Origin: JBBQKF01 sp038326615
Lineage (GTDB): Bacteria; Bacillota; Clostridia; Saccharofermentanales; UBA5734
Length of the DNA stretch: 24,879 bases
Assembly: GCA_038326615.1 (NCBI GenBank)
Contig: JBBQKF010000044.1
Span: 1-24,879, forward strand
Reading direction: 5' to 3'
In this document: positions 23,880-24,879 of the stretch, piece by piece
Position numbering within the stretch: position 1 is the first letter of the stretch
Layout: each line of letters begins with the position of its first letter
Position numbers and translations under genes: made by a program
The notes under the pieces: generated by a model
Databases searched by the model: none
The model's input: the letters and a program-made list of their open reading frames with translations, nothing else
What the model was told of the DNA's origin: nothing

Positions 23880-23939
23880 GCAAACTACTTAATAGCCAGC
23901 TACCTAGCATCCTGCTGCTTAGCAAACTACTTAATAGCC
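23880..23939. repeat. 18-bp direct repeat at the LUD gene 3' end
   Basis: GCAAACTACTTAATAGCC occurs at 23880-23897 and 23922-23939. The second copy covers the LUD stop codon, so the duplication includes the last three LUD codons. Between them are related fragments (CAGCTACCTAGCA, CTGCTGCTTAGCA). Confidence 0.85.
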
Positions 23940-24581
23940 TACTTTTTCTCCAACAAAAATAATCTTTATTCTGTCTTTTTGCCTCTGCTTAGCAGAAACG
24001 AGATAATTACAGCAAATTCTTTCTTCACTTGCGCAGCCGTCAGTCATATCAGAAAATTGCATTTGCAATGACACACATGCACCATTTTCCTTGCAATAAG
24101 TTTTACAATTAAGTCTTACACAGTTACGGGGGGCAGCAATTTTCTTAACGCGAAGAATTGCTTCATCAAGGTTCTTAACTATTTTATTTACTGAAACAAC
24201 CATTACAACTGATTTTGGTCCATGTGCGATTGCTGATACCCGGTTTGACCTGCCATCAACATTATAGAGCTCTCCATTTTCTGTAACAGCATTGCAACTA
24301 GTGAGATAGAAATCAACATCATATGAATCCATATATATTTTCCTAATATCCTCCGGGTCTAAATCCTCCTCATATCTGTCGATAAACTCGTAGTTTTCTT
24401 TCCGTAAAAAGTCAATAACGCCGCATTCAAAAAGCGTCATACTGCCGCCTACAGCAACTTTGCTACCTTCGGCAATCATTTTCTTTAACACCGGTATTAC
24501 ATCAGTTTTCTTATCAGCATAAAATGTCGCAATTCCGTTGCGGTTAAGGTTTTTAATTGTAAGAGCAAGATCATGTGTCAT
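23931..24581 (-). CDS. LUD domain protein (lactate utilisation LutC/DUF162-like)
   Basis: The 216-residue cytoplasmic protein of the LUD family includes GGSMTLFECGVIDFLRK, SCNAVTENGELYNVDGRSNR and GPKSVVMVVSVNKIV, all characteristic. A Cys-rich region near the C-terminus (C-x5-C-x3-C, then DGCASEERICCN and LVSAKQR) fits the clostridial subfamily with conserved cysteines; it may bind a metal or cluster, but this is inference. The family is linked to lactate oxidation in some bacteria, but no LutA/LutB genes are nearby. I chose the ATG at 24581 because GGAGG lies 6 nt upstream. An upstream extension to 24623 would read into the 48-bp repeat. Confidence 0.9.
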   Translation of the reverse strand: MTHDLALTIKNLNRNGIATFYADKKTDVIPVLKKMIAEGSKVAVGGSMTLFECGVIDFLRKENYEFIDRYEEDLDPEDIRKIYMDSYDVDFYLTSCNAVTENGELYNVDGRSNRVSAIAHGPKSVVMVVSVNKIVKNLDEAILRVKKIAAPRNCVRLNCKTYCKENGACVSLQMQFSDMTDGCASEERICCNYLVSAKQRQKDRIKIIFVGEKVGY

Positions 24582-24605
24582 AAATTTCCTCCAAATATAA
24601 AGCAT

Positions 24606-24653
24606 GTGACCTACTCTCACCACCTGTAGAGGTGGGAGCTTCTTGGGAAGTAC
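24606..24653 (-). repeat. 48-bp IS605-type right end, copy 2 (solo)
   Basis: Identical over 48 bp to 19131-19178 and in the same orientation, with no tnpB sequence beside it. The match ends abruptly on both sides. On the minus strand its 3' edge lies 24 bp before the LUD start codon, so the hairpin would be in the LUD leader if transcription begins upstream of it. Confidence 0.85.
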
Positions 24654-24719
24654 CGAATCCTATTTGTATCGCTGTTCTTAAGAAAGTCACATTTTATTGG
24701 TATACTAGGTTGAATGTGT

Positions 24720-24879
24720 TTATGATGCTCTGCTTTTTCTCAATTCTTCAATTATCTTCATTGCTTCCTTGCCACTCTCATTTATCCTTCTAATTCGTTC
24801 TTCCGAACTTAGATCCTTTGTCTCTTCATAATGTTTTTCACGTATTTCATGTATTTCCCTTACTGCCGAAGGCTCTTTA
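24720..24879 (-). CDS. small charged protein, C-terminal part (possible antitoxin-like)
   Basis: A minus-strand frame enters from the right edge and ends at TAA (24722-24720), giving 52 residues that start KEPSAVREIHEIREKHYEET and end EELRKSRAS. It is highly charged and helical in character, with REIHEIREKHYEETKDLS and EERIRRIN segments. Similar short proteins of bacteria and archaea are often found beside toxin-like genes, but I cannot assign a family with certainty. The start and any partner gene lie outside the window. The codon pattern and clean stop support a real gene. Confidence 0.65.
   Translation of the reverse strand, partial: KEPSAVREIHEIREKHYEETKDLSSEERIRRINESGKEAMKIIEELRKSRAS

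Noticed and set aside
24582..24623. Longer N-terminus for the LUD protein
   Set aside because: The extra 14 codons run into the mobile 48-bp repeat and past a well-placed GGAGG that serves the ATG at 24581.

Overview
The window is AT-rich DNA from a low-GC Gram-positive anaerobe, most likely a member of the Clostridia. The evidence is the ctsR-mcsA-mcsB-clpC stress operon, strong GGAGG-type ribosome binding sites, AT-rich spacers, and families common in anaerobic Firmicutes (a MtaA/CmuA-like uroporphyrinogen decarboxylase homologue, a LUD-domain protein, AzlCD, a CBS-ACT protein beside a Liv transporter). No species can be named from the sequence alone. All identifications come from motif recognition, not database searches.

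Layout. 1-75 (+) is a stump of an IS200/IS605-type TnpB gene running off the left edge. 86-5751 (-) is the complete operon ctsR, mcsA, mcsB, clpC, with a perfect CtsR operator at 5964-5980. 6264-9101 (+) is an ABC-2 exporter (one ATPase, two permeases) ending at a clear terminator. 9809-10738 (+) is an EamA/DMT permease. It converges on a MtaA/CmuA-like protein (11026-12042, -) across a bidirectional terminator. Upstream of that is a YgjV-like membrane protein with a GNAT-like tail (12264-12896, -), divergent from azlC-azlD (13118-14174, +). A 38-unit heptamer minisatellite (14207-14471) separates azlD from a large minus-strand branched-chain amino acid locus: livK, livH, livM, livG, livF and a CBS-ACT protein (20627 down to 14612). 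Further right, all on the minus strand, are a Nudix hydrolase, two SDR oxidoreductases, a LUD protein, and the C-terminal part of an unknown small charged protein at the right edge.

How the genes work together. CtsR represses the operon. McsB (arginine kinase) and McsA (zinc-binding activator) inactivate CtsR and mark proteins for ClpC. McsA and ClpC both carry unusual low-complexity extensions here. AzlCD (probable amino acid export) and the Liv system (import) lie side by side, with a putative ligand-sensing CBS-ACT protein as the last gene of the Liv cluster.

Mobile and repeat content. There are three separate relics of IS605-type elements: the tnpB stump at the left edge, a decayed tnpB 3' end with its right end between livK and livH, and a solo 48-bp right end just upstream of the LUD gene. 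The 48-bp ends at 19131-19178 and 24606-24653 are identical and resemble the 3' part of a TnpB guide RNA scaffold. In the second copy, the position a guide would occupy is the LUD ribosome binding site. The spacers also hold several unrelated tandem arrays (7-, 8-, 17-, 37- and about 44-bp units) and a 20-bp inverted-repeat pair. I see no CRISPR array, rRNA, tRNA or intact transposase, and no clearly new multi-gene system. The most novel signals are the solo TnpB-type ends, the binary heptamer array, the McsA tail and the NYC1-like SDR.
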